A program made the position numbers and the translations under genes. From contig CAJFVJ010000001.1 of NCBI GenBank assembly GCA_904420445.1, positions 321,266 through 385,265 of the forward strand: a stretch of 64,000 bases of DNA, given 5' to 3'. Shown here piece after piece: positions 25,801-35,477 of this stretch. The stretch's first letter is position 1. Each line of letters opens with the position of its first letter. Under the pieces are notes generated by a model. That model saw nothing but the letters and a program-made list of their open reading frames with translations, was not told the DNA's origin and did no database searches. This DNA is from Candidatus Adamsella avium (GTDB lineage Bacteria; Cyanobacteriota; Vampirovibrionia; Gastranaerophilales; CAJFVJ01).

Positions 25801-28800
25801 ATGACACAATATGTTCCTCTTCATGTGCACACTGAATACAGCCTTCTTGACGGAGCTACAAAGATTGGCGATTTGTTGAAAGTGGCAAAGGAAAAAGACA
25901 TGCCTGCCGTGGCAATCACTGACCACGGTGTTATGTACGGTGCTATTGAACTCTACAAAAAAGCAAAAGAGGCAGGCATCAAACCGATTGTCGGATGTGA
26001 GTTTTATGTCCACAACAATGATTTATCTCATAAAGATTCCAGTGATAACCCTCTATACCACCTTGTCCTTCTTGCAAAGAACGTACAGGGCTACAAAAAT
26101 TTGATGAAACTTGTCAGCATAGCTCAGGTTGAAGGGTATTATTACAAACCCCGTATCAACTTTGAAGTTCTGCAAAAGCATTCGGAGGGTCTGGTGTGTT
26201 TATCTGCCTGTTTGGGCGGCGAGCTGCAGCAGCTGATTTTGCGGGATAAAAAAGATGAAGCAATAGAAACAGCAAAAAAATATAAAGATTTATTCGGTAA
26301 AGATTATTATATCGAACTTCAGGACCATGGGATTGACCGCCAGAAAATCGTAAATCCTGTTTTGATAGAAATAGCAAAGAAACTCAACATCGAGATGGTT
26401 ATCACAAATGACAGCCATTACACCAAGAAAGATGACGCTGATTTTCATGATGTTTTGATTTGTTTGCAGACAAACAGATTGAAAAACGATGAACACAGAA
26501 TGCGCTTTACTCCTTTTGGAGAATATTATGTCAAAACGCCTGAAGAGTTGAGAGAGAAATTTACCTGGCTTGATGAAGAAACATTTAACAGAGCTATCGA
26601 AAATACCGTCAAGATTGCCGATGAATGTCATCTGACAATTGAACTCGGGAAATCCGTTCTCCCGAACTTTGAAGTTCCTGCTAATCATACTAATGCGTCA
26701 TATCTCGATTATTTGGTTATGGAAGGGCTCAAAAAACGCTACGGCGAAATTACCCCTGAGCTGAAAGAACGAACACAGTACGAGCTCGGTGTAATAGAAA
26801 AAATGGGGTATTCGGCTTACTTCCTGATAGTATGGGATTTTATCAATTATGCGAAGAAGAATCATATCCCGGTAGGTCCGGGCAGAGGGTCAGCTGCAGG
26901 AAGCGTTGTAGCTTACGCCCTCGGAATTACCGATTTGGATCCGATTGAGCATAAACTGTTGTTTGAAAGATTTTTGAACCCTGAGAGAATATCAATGCCT
27001 GATGTTGATATTGACTTTTGTCCTATCAGACGTCAGGAAGTTATTGATTATGTAACTCACAAATACGGCGAAGATAAGGTCTGCCAGATTATTACATTCA
27101 GCACGCTGGCTGCAAGGAACGCAGTGAAGGGTGTCGCACGTGTTCTTGATTTACCTTTTGCCGAATCAAATAAGATATCAAAACTTATTCCTTTCGGGTG
27201 TTCAGTCAAGGATTCTTTTGAGCAGTCGCCCGAGTTCAAGACTTTGTATGAAAGTGATGCAACAGTAAAGCAGGTAGTTGACTATGCCGAGCAGGTTGAG
27301 GGGTTGAAATGCGGCACAGGTGTGCATGCTGCGGGTGTAATTATCTCCCGTGACCCGTTATCCGAAGTTATCCCCGTTCAGAACTCAAAAGAAGGCGGTC
27401 TGACAACAGCGTTTCCAATGAGTGATGTTGAATCACTCGGGTTGTTGAAGATGGACTTTTTGGGTTTGAGGAACCTCACTGTTATCAACAAAACAGTTGA
27501 GTTGATAAAACAAAGAAAAGGCGTTGAACTTGAGATAAACAAAATTCCTCTTGATGATTCAAAAACTTATGAACTTTTATGCAAAGGGGACACTGACGGT
27601 GTTTTCCAGCTTGAGTCATCCGGTATGAAAAATCTTGTTAAACGATTGAAACCGTCTACATTTGATGATATCGGTTCTCTTGTCGCTCTATTCCGCCCCG
27701 GGCCGTTGAACTCGGGCATGGTGGATGAGTTTGTCGACAGAAAACACGGTCGTCGTCAGGTTGTTTATCCTCACCCGATGCTTGAAGCAATTTTAAAAGA
27801 TACGTACGGCACTATAGTTTACCAAGAGCAGATTATGCAGATATTCCAGACGCTTGCAGGTTATTCTCTCGGTCAAGCTGACATGGTGCGCCGTATGATG
27901 GGTAAGAAAAAGATTGCCGAGATGGCAAAACAAAAAGAGAAGTTCATTGAAGGCGCAGCAAAAAATAACATGAGCGCAAAAGATGCTACAGAGCTTTTTG
28001 AGCAGATAGAAAAATTTGCCGAATACTGCTTCAACCGTGCCCATTCAGCATGTTATGCATTTGTTGCTTATCAGACCGCTTATTTGAAAGCGCACTATCC
28101 GGTTGAATATTTCTCTGCGCTTTTATCAAGTGTTAACGGTGATCAGGAGCGCACGCAGATTTATATTGCGGAGGCAAATAAACTCGGGATAAAAGTTCTG
28201 CCGCCTGATGTAAACAGCTCGTTTGCAGATTTTACGCCTGATGGAGATAATATCCGCTTCGGTCTTGCGTCAATCAAGAATGTCGGTTTGAATATTGTTG
28301 AAGAAATTATCAGAGCAAGAGAAGAAGCTCCTTATTCATCATTTTATGACTTTTGCACAAAACTTGTGAAAGCTAACTTGAACAAAAGAGTTCTTGAGAG
28401 TCTGATTAAAGCAGGAGCATTTGCACAGATTGAAAAATCAAGAAAACAGCTTGTTGAGAATATTGATTCTGCAATCAGTGCAGCACAGAGAGAGCAGGAG
28501 AGAAAAGAAAGCGGACAGATAAACTTGTTTGCCGCACTGTCGCAGGATGATGGAGGGGCTGATTTTGTTCTTACCGGTTCTGATGAAGAGTTTGGCGATA
28601 GGGACATTCAGGCTTTTGAAAAAGAACTTTTGGGATTTTATGTTACCTCCCACCCCCTTTCAAAACTTGTGGAATACATGCCTTATTTGACTACTCATGC
28701 GACATCGGATTTGCATGAGCTGAATGAAAAGACTTATGTTACCGTCTGCGGATTGATTACTTCTTTGAGGCTGATTTTGACAAAGACGAACAAACAGCTG

Positions 28801-29235
28801 AAGGTCGGAGTACTTGAGGATTTGAACGGAAAAGTTGAGTTTGTTGCTTATCAGGAGGTATTGAACAAATATAACTCTCTTCTTGAGCTTGACCAAACGG
28901 TTGTTTTAGCCGGCAAAATTCAATACCGCGGCGATGATGAAGAAAAAATAGTGAGCATTGTCGTAGACGAAGTTCGTGCTGCAAAAAATTGTAATATAGT
29001 AAATCTTTTCTTTAAATCACGCCAGTCATTTGAGAATATAATGCTGCTTAAAGACCTTTTGGTCGAACATAAAGGGAATGACCCGCTTGTATTTAACGTG
29101 AAAAACGGTGATGAAGACCTGAAAATTCTTGCTAATTCAAATTTCTGGGTTAGCGCATCGAACGATATGAAAAATGTGATAAAGGCAAAATTCAAAGATT
29201 CTCTTGATATTGAGTTTCAGTCTTTGGACTTATAA
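25801..29235 (+). CDS. dnaE: DNA polymerase III alpha subunit DnaE
   Basis: Replicative DNA polymerase catalytic subunit. 1144 residues: PHP domain at the N-terminus (HVHTEYSLLDGA, TDHGVMYG), polymerase palm with PDVDIDF (two catalytic aspartates), GPGRGSAAGS, YQEQIMQI, helix-hairpin-helix and an OB-fold near 980-1060 (VTVCGLITSLRLI). Length is that of DnaE1. The PHP domain keeps its metal-binding residues, so proofreading-like activity is possible. The ribosome site AAGGGA is about 14 bases upstream, rather far. No terminator follows before the small convergent gene; the next plus-strand terminator is near 29850. Confidence 0.96.
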   Translation: MTQYVPLHVHTEYSLLDGATKIGDLLKVAKEKDMPAVAITDHGVMYGAIELYKKAKEAGIKPIVGCEFYVHNNDLSHKDSSDNPLYHLVLLAKNVQGYKNLMKLVSIAQVEGYYYKPRINFEVLQKHSEGLVCLSACLGGELQQLILRDKKDEAIETAKKYKDLFGKDYYIELQDHGIDRQKIVNPVLIEIAKKLNIEMVITNDSHYTKKDDADFHDVLICLQTNRLKNDEHRMRFTPFGEYYVKTPEELREKFTWLDEETFNRAIENTVKIADECHLTIELGKSVLPNFEVPANHTNASYLDYLVMEGLKKRYGEITPELKERTQYELGVIEKMGYSAYFLIVWDFINYAKKNHIPVGPGRGSAAGSVVAYALGITDLDPIEHKLLFERFLNPERISMPDVDIDFCPIRRQEVIDYVTHKYGEDKVCQIITFSTLAARNAVKGVARVLDLPFAESNKISKLIPFGCSVKDSFEQSPEFKTLYESDATVKQVVDYAEQVEGLKCGTGVHAAGVIISRDPLSEVIPVQNSKEGGLTTAFPMSDVESLGLLKMDFLGLRNLTVINKTVELIKQRKGVELEINKIPLDDSKTYELLCKGDTDGVFQLESSGMKNLVKRLKPSTFDDIGSLVALFRPGPLNSGMVDEFVDRKHGRRQVVYPHPMLEAILKDTYGTIVYQEQIMQIFQTLAGYSLGQADMVRRMMGKKKIAEMAKQKEKFIEGAAKNNMSAKDATELFEQIEKFAEYCFNRAHSACYAFVAYQTAYLKAHYPVEYFSALLSSVNGDQERTQIYIAEANKLGIKVLPPDVNSSFADFTPDGDNIRFGLASIKNVGLNIVEEIIRAREEAPYSSFYDFCTKLVKANLNKRVLESLIKAGAFAQIEKSRKQLVENIDSAISAAQREQERKESGQINLFAALSQDDGGADFVLTGSDEEFGDRDIQAFEKELLGFYVTSHPLSKLVEYMPYLTTHATSDLHELNEKTYVTVCGLITSLRLILTKTNKQLKVGVLEDLNGKVEFVAYQEVLNKYNSLLELDQTVVLAGKIQYRGDDEEKIVSIVVDEVRAAKNCNIVNLFFKSRQSFENIMLLKDLLVEHKGNDPLVFNVKNGDEDLKILANSNFWVSASNDMKNVIKAKFKDSLDIEFQSLDL

Positions 29236-29297
29236 AAAGAAATAAGGCATGGGACTGCCCACACCTTGTCGCGTCGTTTGTAAGGATAGTTCAATTA

Positions 29298-29564
29298 TTA
29301 GTCTATTGTTCTTATCTCAGGTTTGTTGTTGTAAGAATCTACAAAATGCAGATATCTTTCCATACGCAGCTTCAGCCAGCCGACCATTGTATCGGAGCCG
29401 TAGACTTCAATGATTCTTGTCCTCTCAAGATATTTTGAGGATTTGCTCAGGTTGTCTTCGAGATAAGTTTTGCACTTACAGTTAAGTTCATCAATCAGCT
29501 CGTATAAGGTTTGTAACCAGGCTGCCTGCACCGTTGACTCGTTAACTTTGAACTGTAAAATCAT
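29298..29564 (-). CDS. Small conserved-looking protein of unknown function
   Basis: 88 residues, unrecognised. Mostly helical in appearance: VQAAWLQTLYELIDELNCKCKTYLEDNL followed by RTRIIEVYGSDTMVGWLKLRMERYLHF (shown in part). Two adjacent cysteines in NCKCK could bind metal, but there is no second pair. No signal or membrane segment. A strong ribosome site (AAAGG, eight bases before ATG) and a well-formed promoter 50-80 bases upstream support that it is real. Plus-strand read-through from dnaE would be antisense to it. Confidence 0.68.
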   Translation of the reverse strand: MILQFKVNESTVQAAWLQTLYELIDELNCKCKTYLEDNLSKSSKYLERTRIIEVYGSDTMVGWLKLRMERYLHFVDSYNNKPEIRTID

Positions 29565-29617
29565 TTTCTTAGCCTTTCAAATTAACTCATGGGATAGCTA
29601 TACTTTTGATATACATA

Positions 29618-29646
29618 TTATATCACATGCATTTTGACATGTGAAG
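29618..29646 (-). promoter_or_regulatory. Extended -10 promoter with overlapping operator for the 88-residue gene
   Basis: Read on the minus strand: TTCACA, exactly 17 bases, then TGA-TATAAT (an extended -10). A perfect 7-bp inverted repeat TCACATG/CATGTGA (29624-29630 and 29639-29645) fills the spacer, as expected of a repressor site. The predicted start is about 47 bases before the ATG. Confidence 0.68.
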
Positions 29647-29832
29647 TATTTTGGCGAATTTGCCAGCAAATTCAACAACAACTTTTTTATTATCTACTAC
29701 AATTGTAATAGATAAAAGGGTTTTGACACATCCTCTATATTAAGGATTGTAAAGAATATATTTTATATAGCAATTTTATATAAAAAATTGTTTTTATATA
29801 AATATAATATAACCTTCCCTTCCTTGAAAAGT

Positions 29833-29858
29833 TTTTACTCCCTAAAATAGGGAGTTTT
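29833..29858 (+). terminator. Plus-strand intrinsic terminator without a plus-strand gene
   Basis: ACTCCCTA-AAA-TAGGGAGT followed by eight T's on the plus strand; the minus-strand side is followed by A's, so it does not serve trpS. The rest of the 300-base gap 29565-29864 holds only the promoter of the 88-residue gene and very AT-rich sequence. Probable users: dnaE read-through or a small RNA. Confidence 0.8.
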
Positions 29859-29864
29859 TTTTAT

Positions 29865-30869
29865 TTAGTACATTTTGACTAACTCTCTGACATGGGAGAG
29901 AATGTCCTGTGCGACTATGCGGGCTTTTTTTGAGCCTTCTCTGATTACATCATCAACATATCCGGGGTTTTTCTCGAGTTCATGCCGTTTTTCTCTCATC
30001 GGACGCAGGTAGTCGTTGACAATCTCTGCCAATTTTATCTTGCAGTCAGCGCATCCTCTTGTTGCTGCCTGACATTCTTCGCAGGTTTTTGTTATCTGGT
30101 CATATTCGGCAAAAATTTCGTAATAAGGGAATACGACTTCGCAGTTATCAGGATTCCCGGGGTCTGTTTTGCGGATACGGTTTCTGTCTGTGATAGCCTG
30201 TTTGATTTTTTTGGTTGTATCTTCTTCCGTATCAGAGAGTTTTATGTCATTATGGAAGCTTTTGCCCATTTTTTGTCCGTCGATACCTTTGAGAAGCGGA
30301 ACTTCCGTTAATTTGGGCTTTGGCTCTTTGAAGAAATCGGTTTTGTATATTCTGTTGAATCTGTTCGCTATATCTCTTGTAATTTCGATGTGCGCAATCT
30401 GGTCGCTACCAACCGGGATGTAATCGGCGTTAAACATCATAATATCGGCGCTCATCAAAACAGGATATCCGAGCAGCCCGTAGCTTACTGATGGGGCTTC
30501 GTTTTCGTTGCTTCTGAGTATTTTGGCCATATCTTTTAGCGTCGGGTCACGTTCTACCCAGTTTTGAGGAGTAATCATACTCAGATAGATATGCAGTTCA
30601 GCTGTTTCAGGAACCAGTGATTGGAGATAGATTGTCGATTTTTCCGGGTCTAATCCGCAAGCCAGCCAGTCCATTGTGATGTCACGGATGTTTTGTTTCA
30701 AAGAATCGGTATCATCAAATTTTGTTGTAAGCGCATGCCAATCAGCAATAAAGAAGAAGCATTCATAGTCATCTTGCAGCTTCACCCAGTTTTGCAGAAC
30801 ACCGATGTAGTGTCCAAGATGGAGTTTGCCTGTTGAGCGCATGCCCGATACAATTCTTTGTTTTGTCAT
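29865..30869 (-). CDS. trpS: Tryptophanyl-tRNA synthetase with predicted [4Fe-4S] site
   Basis: Charges tRNA-Trp. 334 residues of class Ic: HIGH-type HLGHY at 17-21 and KMSKS-type KMGKS at 200-204. Cysteines at 243, 266, 273 and 276 reproduce the spacing C-x22-C-x6-C-x2-C known to hold a [4Fe-4S] cluster in the anticodon-binding region of Thermotoga maritima TrpRS (an extra Cys at 263). Most bacterial TrpRS enzymes lack it. Ribosome site AGAGGA seven bases before ATG. Monocistronic on the minus strand. Confidence 0.95.
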   Translation of the reverse strand: MTKQRIVSGMRSTGKLHLGHYIGVLQNWVKLQDDYECFFFIADWHALTTKFDDTDSLKQNIRDITMDWLACGLDPEKSTIYLQSLVPETAELHIYLSMITPQNWVERDPTLKDMAKILRSNENEAPSVSYGLLGYPVLMSADIMMFNADYIPVGSDQIAHIEITRDIANRFNRIYKTDFFKEPKPKLTEVPLLKGIDGQKMGKSFHNDIKLSDTEEDTTKKIKQAITDRNRIRKTDPGNPDNCEVVFPYYEIFAEYDQITKTCEECQAATRGCADCKIKLAEIVNDYLRPMREKRHELEKNPGYVDDVIREGSKKARIVAQDILSHVRELVKMY

Positions 30870-30933
30870 GAAAAAATCCTCTCGAAATTCTCTTTCAAGA
30901 AGATTTTATCAGAAAAATATTTTTGATGCGTTT

Positions 30934-31611
30934 TTAGTTATCTTGGAATAAATTTTCAAAAGACCATATCAGTTTTGTGTCATAAAAACGAGATTCCCCG
31001 TCAGCACCAAGAACTTCTATGTGAGTTTCGTTTTTCTTTGGACCCTGATTGTATTTGGTTGTTGTCATCTCACCATCTTGAGAAAGGAATGTTTCTCCTG
31101 TTAGTTTTCCTTGGTCATTGTATTTTCTGACATGAGTTTCTTCATTGTTTTTTGATACCAGAACAAACATTTTTCCGTTTTCGTCATAATAATGGGTGAG
31201 CCTGCTGCCGTTTGGTTCTTTTTCATCCCAGGATATAATTTTTCCGTTTTCATCAAAATACCATTGAGCTGTTTTACCGCTTGGATATTGTTTTGTGGCA
31301 TATGTCATATTACCGCTTTCGTCATAGTGCTTTGCAATAATAGTGCCATCGTCGAGTTTGTTGACTGAAGATATAAGTTTGCCTTTTCTGTTATATGAGT
31401 TAATAGGATATTCTTCTTTGATTGAGGAATGTTCAGGTTTTGTGATGTTTATGCCTAATGCTTGAAGATGTTCCGCTTTGACCCGGGCTTGTTTTTGCTG
31501 GTATCTGCTGTAAGGGTGGCTGGCATTTTTGTCTGCCTGACGTTTTGCTCTTTGAGATTCTTTTCTTTTTGAAGAAAATACTATGGATGAATTCAGTGGG
31601 GTTATGTTCAT
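30934..31611 (-). CDS. Lineage protein with MNIxP N-terminus and YxxDGxxxxxxY-type repeats
   Basis: 225 residues, no named family. The N-terminus MNITPLNSSIVFSSKRKE is followed by a very basic helical part (to about 65), then about six copies of a 20-residue repeat such as NRKGKLISSV, DESGNMTYAT, DENGKIISWD, DENGKMFVLV and NDQGKLTGET. These resemble MORN/YD-type beta repeats. No catalytic residues recognised. The start ATG 31611 lies seven bases after AAGGAG; the upstream ORF extension lacks a ribosome site. The MNIxP start is shared with the small gene at 40352. Confidence 0.68.
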   Translation of the reverse strand: MNITPLNSSIVFSSKRKESQRAKRQADKNASHPYSRYQQKQARVKAEHLQALGINITKPEHSSIKEEYPINSYNRKGKLISSVNKLDDGTIIAKHYDESGNMTYATKQYPSGKTAQWYFDENGKIISWDEKEPNGSRLTHYYDENGKMFVLVSKNNEETHVRKYNDQGKLTGETFLSQDGEMTTTKYNQGPKKNETHIEVLGADGESRFYDTKLIWSFENLFQDN

Positions 31612-31740
31612 GAGGGTTCTCCTTATAGTATTCATTTTATCAGCTCAAGTTTTGATGTCTTCAGTTTTTTAGACATAGTTGATAAAAGTTAATAAAAAAT
31701 GATGAGAAAAATTTTCCGTATGTTATAAAAAAATTGTAAT

Positions 31741-31770
31741 TTGACCATATTTGGAGTAAATTTCTATTAT
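31741..31770 (+). promoter_or_regulatory. Sigma70-type promoter of nifJ
   Basis: TTGACC (31741-31746), 18-base spacer, TATTAT (31765-31770); predicted transcript starts about 40 bases before the ATG at 31817. Confidence 0.6.
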
Positions 31771-31816
31771 ACTAGGAAAGATGTAATGGAAATATGAAAT
31801 GGAGGTTTATAAAAAC

Positions 31817-34800
31817 ATGCCAAAGAAAACGATAACAGTCGATGGCAACTACGCTGCAGCGCATATTGCTTATGCTCTGAGCGAAGTTTCAGCAATCTAT
31901 CCTATTACTCCTTCATCTACCATGGGTGAATGGGTTGATGAATGGGCTTCTCAACACAAAAAGAATATTTGGGGCAAAGAAGTCAGCGTTGTAGAAATGC
32001 AATCAGAAGCAGGTGCAGCAGGTGCTGTCCATGGTTCTTTAGCAGCAGGTTCTTTGACTTCAACTTATACCGCTTCACAAGGTTTGTTGTTGATGATTCC
32101 TGTTATGCACAAAGCAGCAGGTGAAATGCTTCCTCATGTAATTCACGTTTCTGCCCGTGCACTTGCCGCTCAATCATTGGCTATCTTCGGTGACCATTCT
32201 GATGTTATGGGCTGCCGTAATACAGGTTATGCAATGTTAGCAGCAAACTCTGTTCAAGAAGAAATGGACCTCGCTCTGGTTGCACATTTGGCAACTTACA
32301 AAGCAAAAGTTCCGTTCCTGCAGTTCTTTGATGGTTTCAGAACTTCACATGAAGTACACAAAATCGAAGAAATTTCTTATGAAGACATTGCTAAGTTAGT
32401 TGAACCGAAATATATCGAAGAATTCAGACAAAGAGCAATGAGACCTGAAGCTCCTGTTTGTAAGGTTGGTGCTCAGAACACCGATGTTTACTTCCAGGGT
32501 CGTGAAACGGTTAATAAATATTATGACGCTGTTCCTGATATCGTTCAGGAATATATGGATAAAGTTGCAGCCGTAACAGGCAGACAATATCATCCGTTTG
32601 ATTATGTCGGTGCTCCTGATGCTACTGATGTAATTGTTGCTATGGGTTCAGGCTGCGAAGCTATCGAAGAAACAATCGAATATTTGAACTCAAAACGCGG
32701 TACAAAATACGGTTTGGTAAAAGTAAGATTGTACAGACCGTTTGATGTAAAACGCTTCAACGAAGCATTGCCGAAGTCAGTTAAACGTATAGCTGTCCTT
32801 GACAGAACAAAAGAACCCGGTGCTATCGGCGAACCGCTTTATCTTGATGTTGTAGCAGCTTTGGAAAACAAAGACATCAGAGTAATCGGCGGACGTTACG
32901 GTTTGTCTTCAAAAGAATTCACTCCTTCTATGGTTCTTGCCGTATACAAACATTCAGAAAACAACGGTTTCCACGGATTTACCGTTGGTATTGAAGATGA
33001 TGTTACAAACAAATCATTGAAGATAGAAGAACATATCGTCACAGAACCTGAAGGAACTACAAACTGCATGTTCTGGGGCTTGGGTTCCGATGGTACCGTT
33101 GGTGCTAACAAAAACTCAATTAAGATTATCGGTCAATATACAAATAAGGATGCTCAGGCATACTTTGCTTATGACTCCAAAAAATCTTTCGGTGTAACAG
33201 TTTCTCACCTGAGATTTGGAGATAAACCGATTAAATCTACATACTTAATCACTGCTCCTGACTTTGTATCTTGTTCAACACATTCTTATATCGGCAGATA
33301 TGATATGTTGAAAGGTATCAAAGAAGGAGGTGTCTTCCTGCTGAACAGCCCCTGGTCTAAAGAGGAAGCTTTCTCTCACTTAACAAGAGATATGCAGGAA
33401 ACTATAATCAATAAGAAAATCAAATTCTATAACATTGATGCGGAATCTCTTATCGAAAAACAACCAGGTTTGCGCGGTAAGGGAGCAAATACGGTTATGA
33501 TGGTTGCATACTTCAAAGTTTCAGGTATCATTCCGTTTGAACAAGCTCTCGAAGGTATGAGAGAGATGACAAAGAAAACCTTTAAGAAAAAAGGCGATGA
33601 TGTTGTCAACATGAACTTGGCATTGATTGACGCTGCTGTTGATGCTTGTGAAGAAGTTGTTGTTCCTGCTTCTTTAGATGGCGTAAGTGCAGCTGACCCT
33701 GTTAAATTCCTGTCTGATGATGCAAGTGAGTTTGCTAAGAAAATCATCGAACCTTCAATGAGACAAAAAGGCGATGACATTCCTGTATCAGCTATGTCAT
33801 GCGATGGTGTAATTCCTACCGGTACTGCTTGTTTGGAAAAACGTGCAATTGCTCCTAGAGTTCCTCACTGGAATTCCGAAGCTTGTATCCAGTGCGGTAT
33901 CTGCGCTTCTGCATGTCCTCATGCTGCAATCAGAACAAAACTTGTTGAATCAAAAGACCTCAAAGATGCTCCCGCTTCATTCAACACAATACCTGCAAAA
34001 CCTGCATTGGCTGATGAAAAATTCAAAGTTCAGGTTTATTGCAAAGATTGTACAGGCTGCGGTGTTTGTATCGATCAATGTCCTGCAAACAAAAATCCTG
34101 AAAAACAGGCTCTTACTTGGTCAACTATCGAAAAAGAAGAAGCAGCAGGCGAATGTGTCAACGAAAAATTCTTTGACGAGCTGCCTGATAATGTAATGGG
34201 TAAAAACACAACCAAGACAATTAAAGGCGCTATGTTGAGAAAACCGTTGTTCGAATTCTCAGGTGCTTGTGCAGGATGCGGAGAAACACCTTATGTTAAG
34301 TTAGTTTCTCAATTGTTTGGTGAGAATGCTATCGTTGCTAACGCAACAGGTTGTTCTTCAATCTACTCAGGTACATTCCCGACAATACCTTATACAAAAA
34401 ATAAAGACGGCAGAGGTCCTGCTTGGGCTAACTCGCTGTTTGAAGATAATGCTGAATTCGGTTTCGGTATGAGAATGGCTGTTGACCAGAACAGATCAAC
34501 ATTGAAGACTTATGTTGAAAAAGTTCTTGAAAACGAAAAAACACCTGCAGACTTGAAGGAAGCTCTTGAAGGTGCTATGTCACACTGGGATAATTCAAAA
34601 ACTGATGAAGCTATTGCTGCTCAGACAAAAGCCAAAGAAGTTCTTGCAAAATATGCTGATTGCGGATGTCCTGATCTTGCAAAAGTAAGAGAACTTCAAG
34701 ACTACTTCACTGATAAATCAGTATGGATTATCGGTGGTGACGGCTGGGCAAACGATATCGGATACGGCGGTATTGACCATGTTCTCGCACAAAATAAAAA

Positions 34801-35350
34801 CGTGAATATTCTTGTTCTTGATACCGAAGTTTATTCCAACACCGGCGGTCAGGCTTCGAAATCAACACCTACAGGTGCTGTTGCGAAGTTTGCTACAGGC
34901 GGTAAAAGAACTTACAAGAAAAACATGGGCTTGATGAGCATGTCTTACGGTTATGTTTATGTTGCATCAGTTGCGCTTGGTGCTGATAGAGCTCAAACTC
35001 TGAAGGCATTCCAGGAAGCTGAAGCTTACGACGGACCGTCTATCATCTTTGCTTATGCTCCTTGTATTGCTCATGGTATCGATATGAGCAAAACTCAAAC
35101 AGAACAAAAACGTGCCGTTGAAGCAGGATATTATCCGCTTTACAGATATAACCCTGCTAATGAACAACCGTTCACATGGGATGCTAAAGATCCTAAAGGC
35201 AGCTACCAGGACTTCATCAGAAGCGAAGGCCGTTACAAACAGCTGCTTAAGACAAATCCAGATGCTGCAGAAGCTCTTTATACTCAAGCAGAAGAAGATG
35301 CAGCTAAGAGAATGGCTGTTTACAAAGCAGTCGGCGAGTTGATGAAATAA
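31817..35350 (+). CDS. nifJ: Pyruvate:ferredoxin (flavodoxin) oxidoreductase
   Basis: Oxidatively decarboxylates pyruvate to acetyl-CoA and CO2, reducing ferredoxin; oxygen-sensitive cytoplasmic enzyme. 1177 residues as a single-chain homodimer-type PFOR: domain I (YPITPSSTMGE), gamma domain (about 410-630), ferredoxin-type domain with two [4Fe-4S] motifs (CIQCGICASACPHAA and CKDCTGCGVCIDQCP), and the TPP domain with GDGWANDIGYGG and a proximal-cluster cysteine set starting CAGCGETPY. Start ATG 31817 follows GGAGG; the upstream ATG at 31799 would contain the ribosome site. Own promoter and terminator. Pairs metabolically with the ADP-forming acetyl-CoA synthetase at 41-43 kb. Codon use looks biased to A/T-ending common codons, as in a highly expressed gene. 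Confidence 0.96.
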   Translation: MPKKTITVDGNYAAAHIAYALSEVSAIYPITPSSTMGEWVDEWASQHKKNIWGKEVSVVEMQSEAGAAGAVHGSLAAGSLTSTYTASQGLLLMIPVMHKAAGEMLPHVIHVSARALAAQSLAIFGDHSDVMGCRNTGYAMLAANSVQEEMDLALVAHLATYKAKVPFLQFFDGFRTSHEVHKIEEISYEDIAKLVEPKYIEEFRQRAMRPEAPVCKVGAQNTDVYFQGRETVNKYYDAVPDIVQEYMDKVAAVTGRQYHPFDYVGAPDATDVIVAMGSGCEAIEETIEYLNSKRGTKYGLVKVRLYRPFDVKRFNEALPKSVKRIAVLDRTKEPGAIGEPLYLDVVAALENKDIRVIGGRYGLSSKEFTPSMVLAVYKHSENNGFHGFTVGIEDDVTNKSLKIEEHIVTEPEGTTNCMFWGLGSDGTVGANKNSIKIIGQYTNKDAQAYFAYDSKKSFGVTVSHLRFGDKPIKSTYLITAPDFVSCSTHSYIGRYDMLKGIKEGGVFLLNSPWSKEEAFSHLTRDMQETIINKKIKFYNIDAESLIEKQPGLRGKGANTVMMVAYFKVSGIIPFEQALEGMREMTKKTFKKKGDDVVNMNLALIDAAVDACEEVVVPASLDGVSAADPVKFLSDDASEFAKKIIEPSMRQKGDDIPVSAMSCDGVIPTGTACLEKRAIAPRVPHWNSEACIQCGICASACPHAAIRTKLVESKDLKDAPASFNTIPAKPALADEKFKVQVYCKDCTGCGVCIDQCPANKNPEKQALTWSTIEKEEAAGECVNEKFFDELPDNVMGKNTTKTIKGAMLRKPLFEFSGACAGCGETPYVKLVSQLFGENAIVANATGCSSIYSGTFPTIPYTKNKDGRGPAWANSLFEDNAEFGFGMRMAVDQNRSTLKTYVEKVLENEKTPADLKEALEGAMSHWDNSKTDEAIAAQTKAKEVLAKYADCGCPDLAKVRELQDYFTDKSVWIIGGDGWANDIGYGGIDHVLAQNKNVNILVLDTEVYSNTGGQASKSTPTGAVAKFATGGKRTYKKNMGLMSMSYGYVYVASVALGADRAQTLKAFQEAEAYDGPSIIFAYAPCIAHGIDMSKTQTEQKRAVEAGYYPLYRYNPANEQPFTWDAKDPKGSYQDFIRSEGRYKQLLKTNPDAAEALYTQAEEDAAKRMAVYKAVGELMK

Positions 35351-35373
35351 GCCGTTTGTTCTTATAAAATATG

Positions 35374-35406
35374 GAGGGATGTAAATTTTTACATCCCTCT
35401 TTTTTA
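35374..35406 (+). terminator. Terminator of nifJ
   Basis: GAGGGATGTAAA (35374-35385) pairs with TTTACATCCCTC (35388-35399), followed by a T-run; 24 bases after the nifJ stop. Confidence 0.9.
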
Positions 35407-35427
35407 AAGTATTTTAAGCATAATGAC

Positions 35428-35460
35428 AAAAAACCGTCCGAATATTTCGGACGGTTTTTT
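35428..35460. terminator. Bidirectional terminator before the DUF1858 gene
   Basis: AAAAAACCGTCCGAA (35428-35442) and TTCGGACGGTTTTTT (35446-35460) with a 3-base loop; serves the minus-strand DUF1858 gene and blocks read-through from nifJ. Confidence 0.92.
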
Positions 35461-35477
35461 GTTCTATTTTTTTTCAA

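Noticed and set aside
29723-29751. TTGACA as -35 of a small RNA promoter
   Set aside because: The sequence 17 bases downstream (ATTGTA) is a poor -10 and no better spacing is found, so the start of any plus-strand RNA there remains unplaced.
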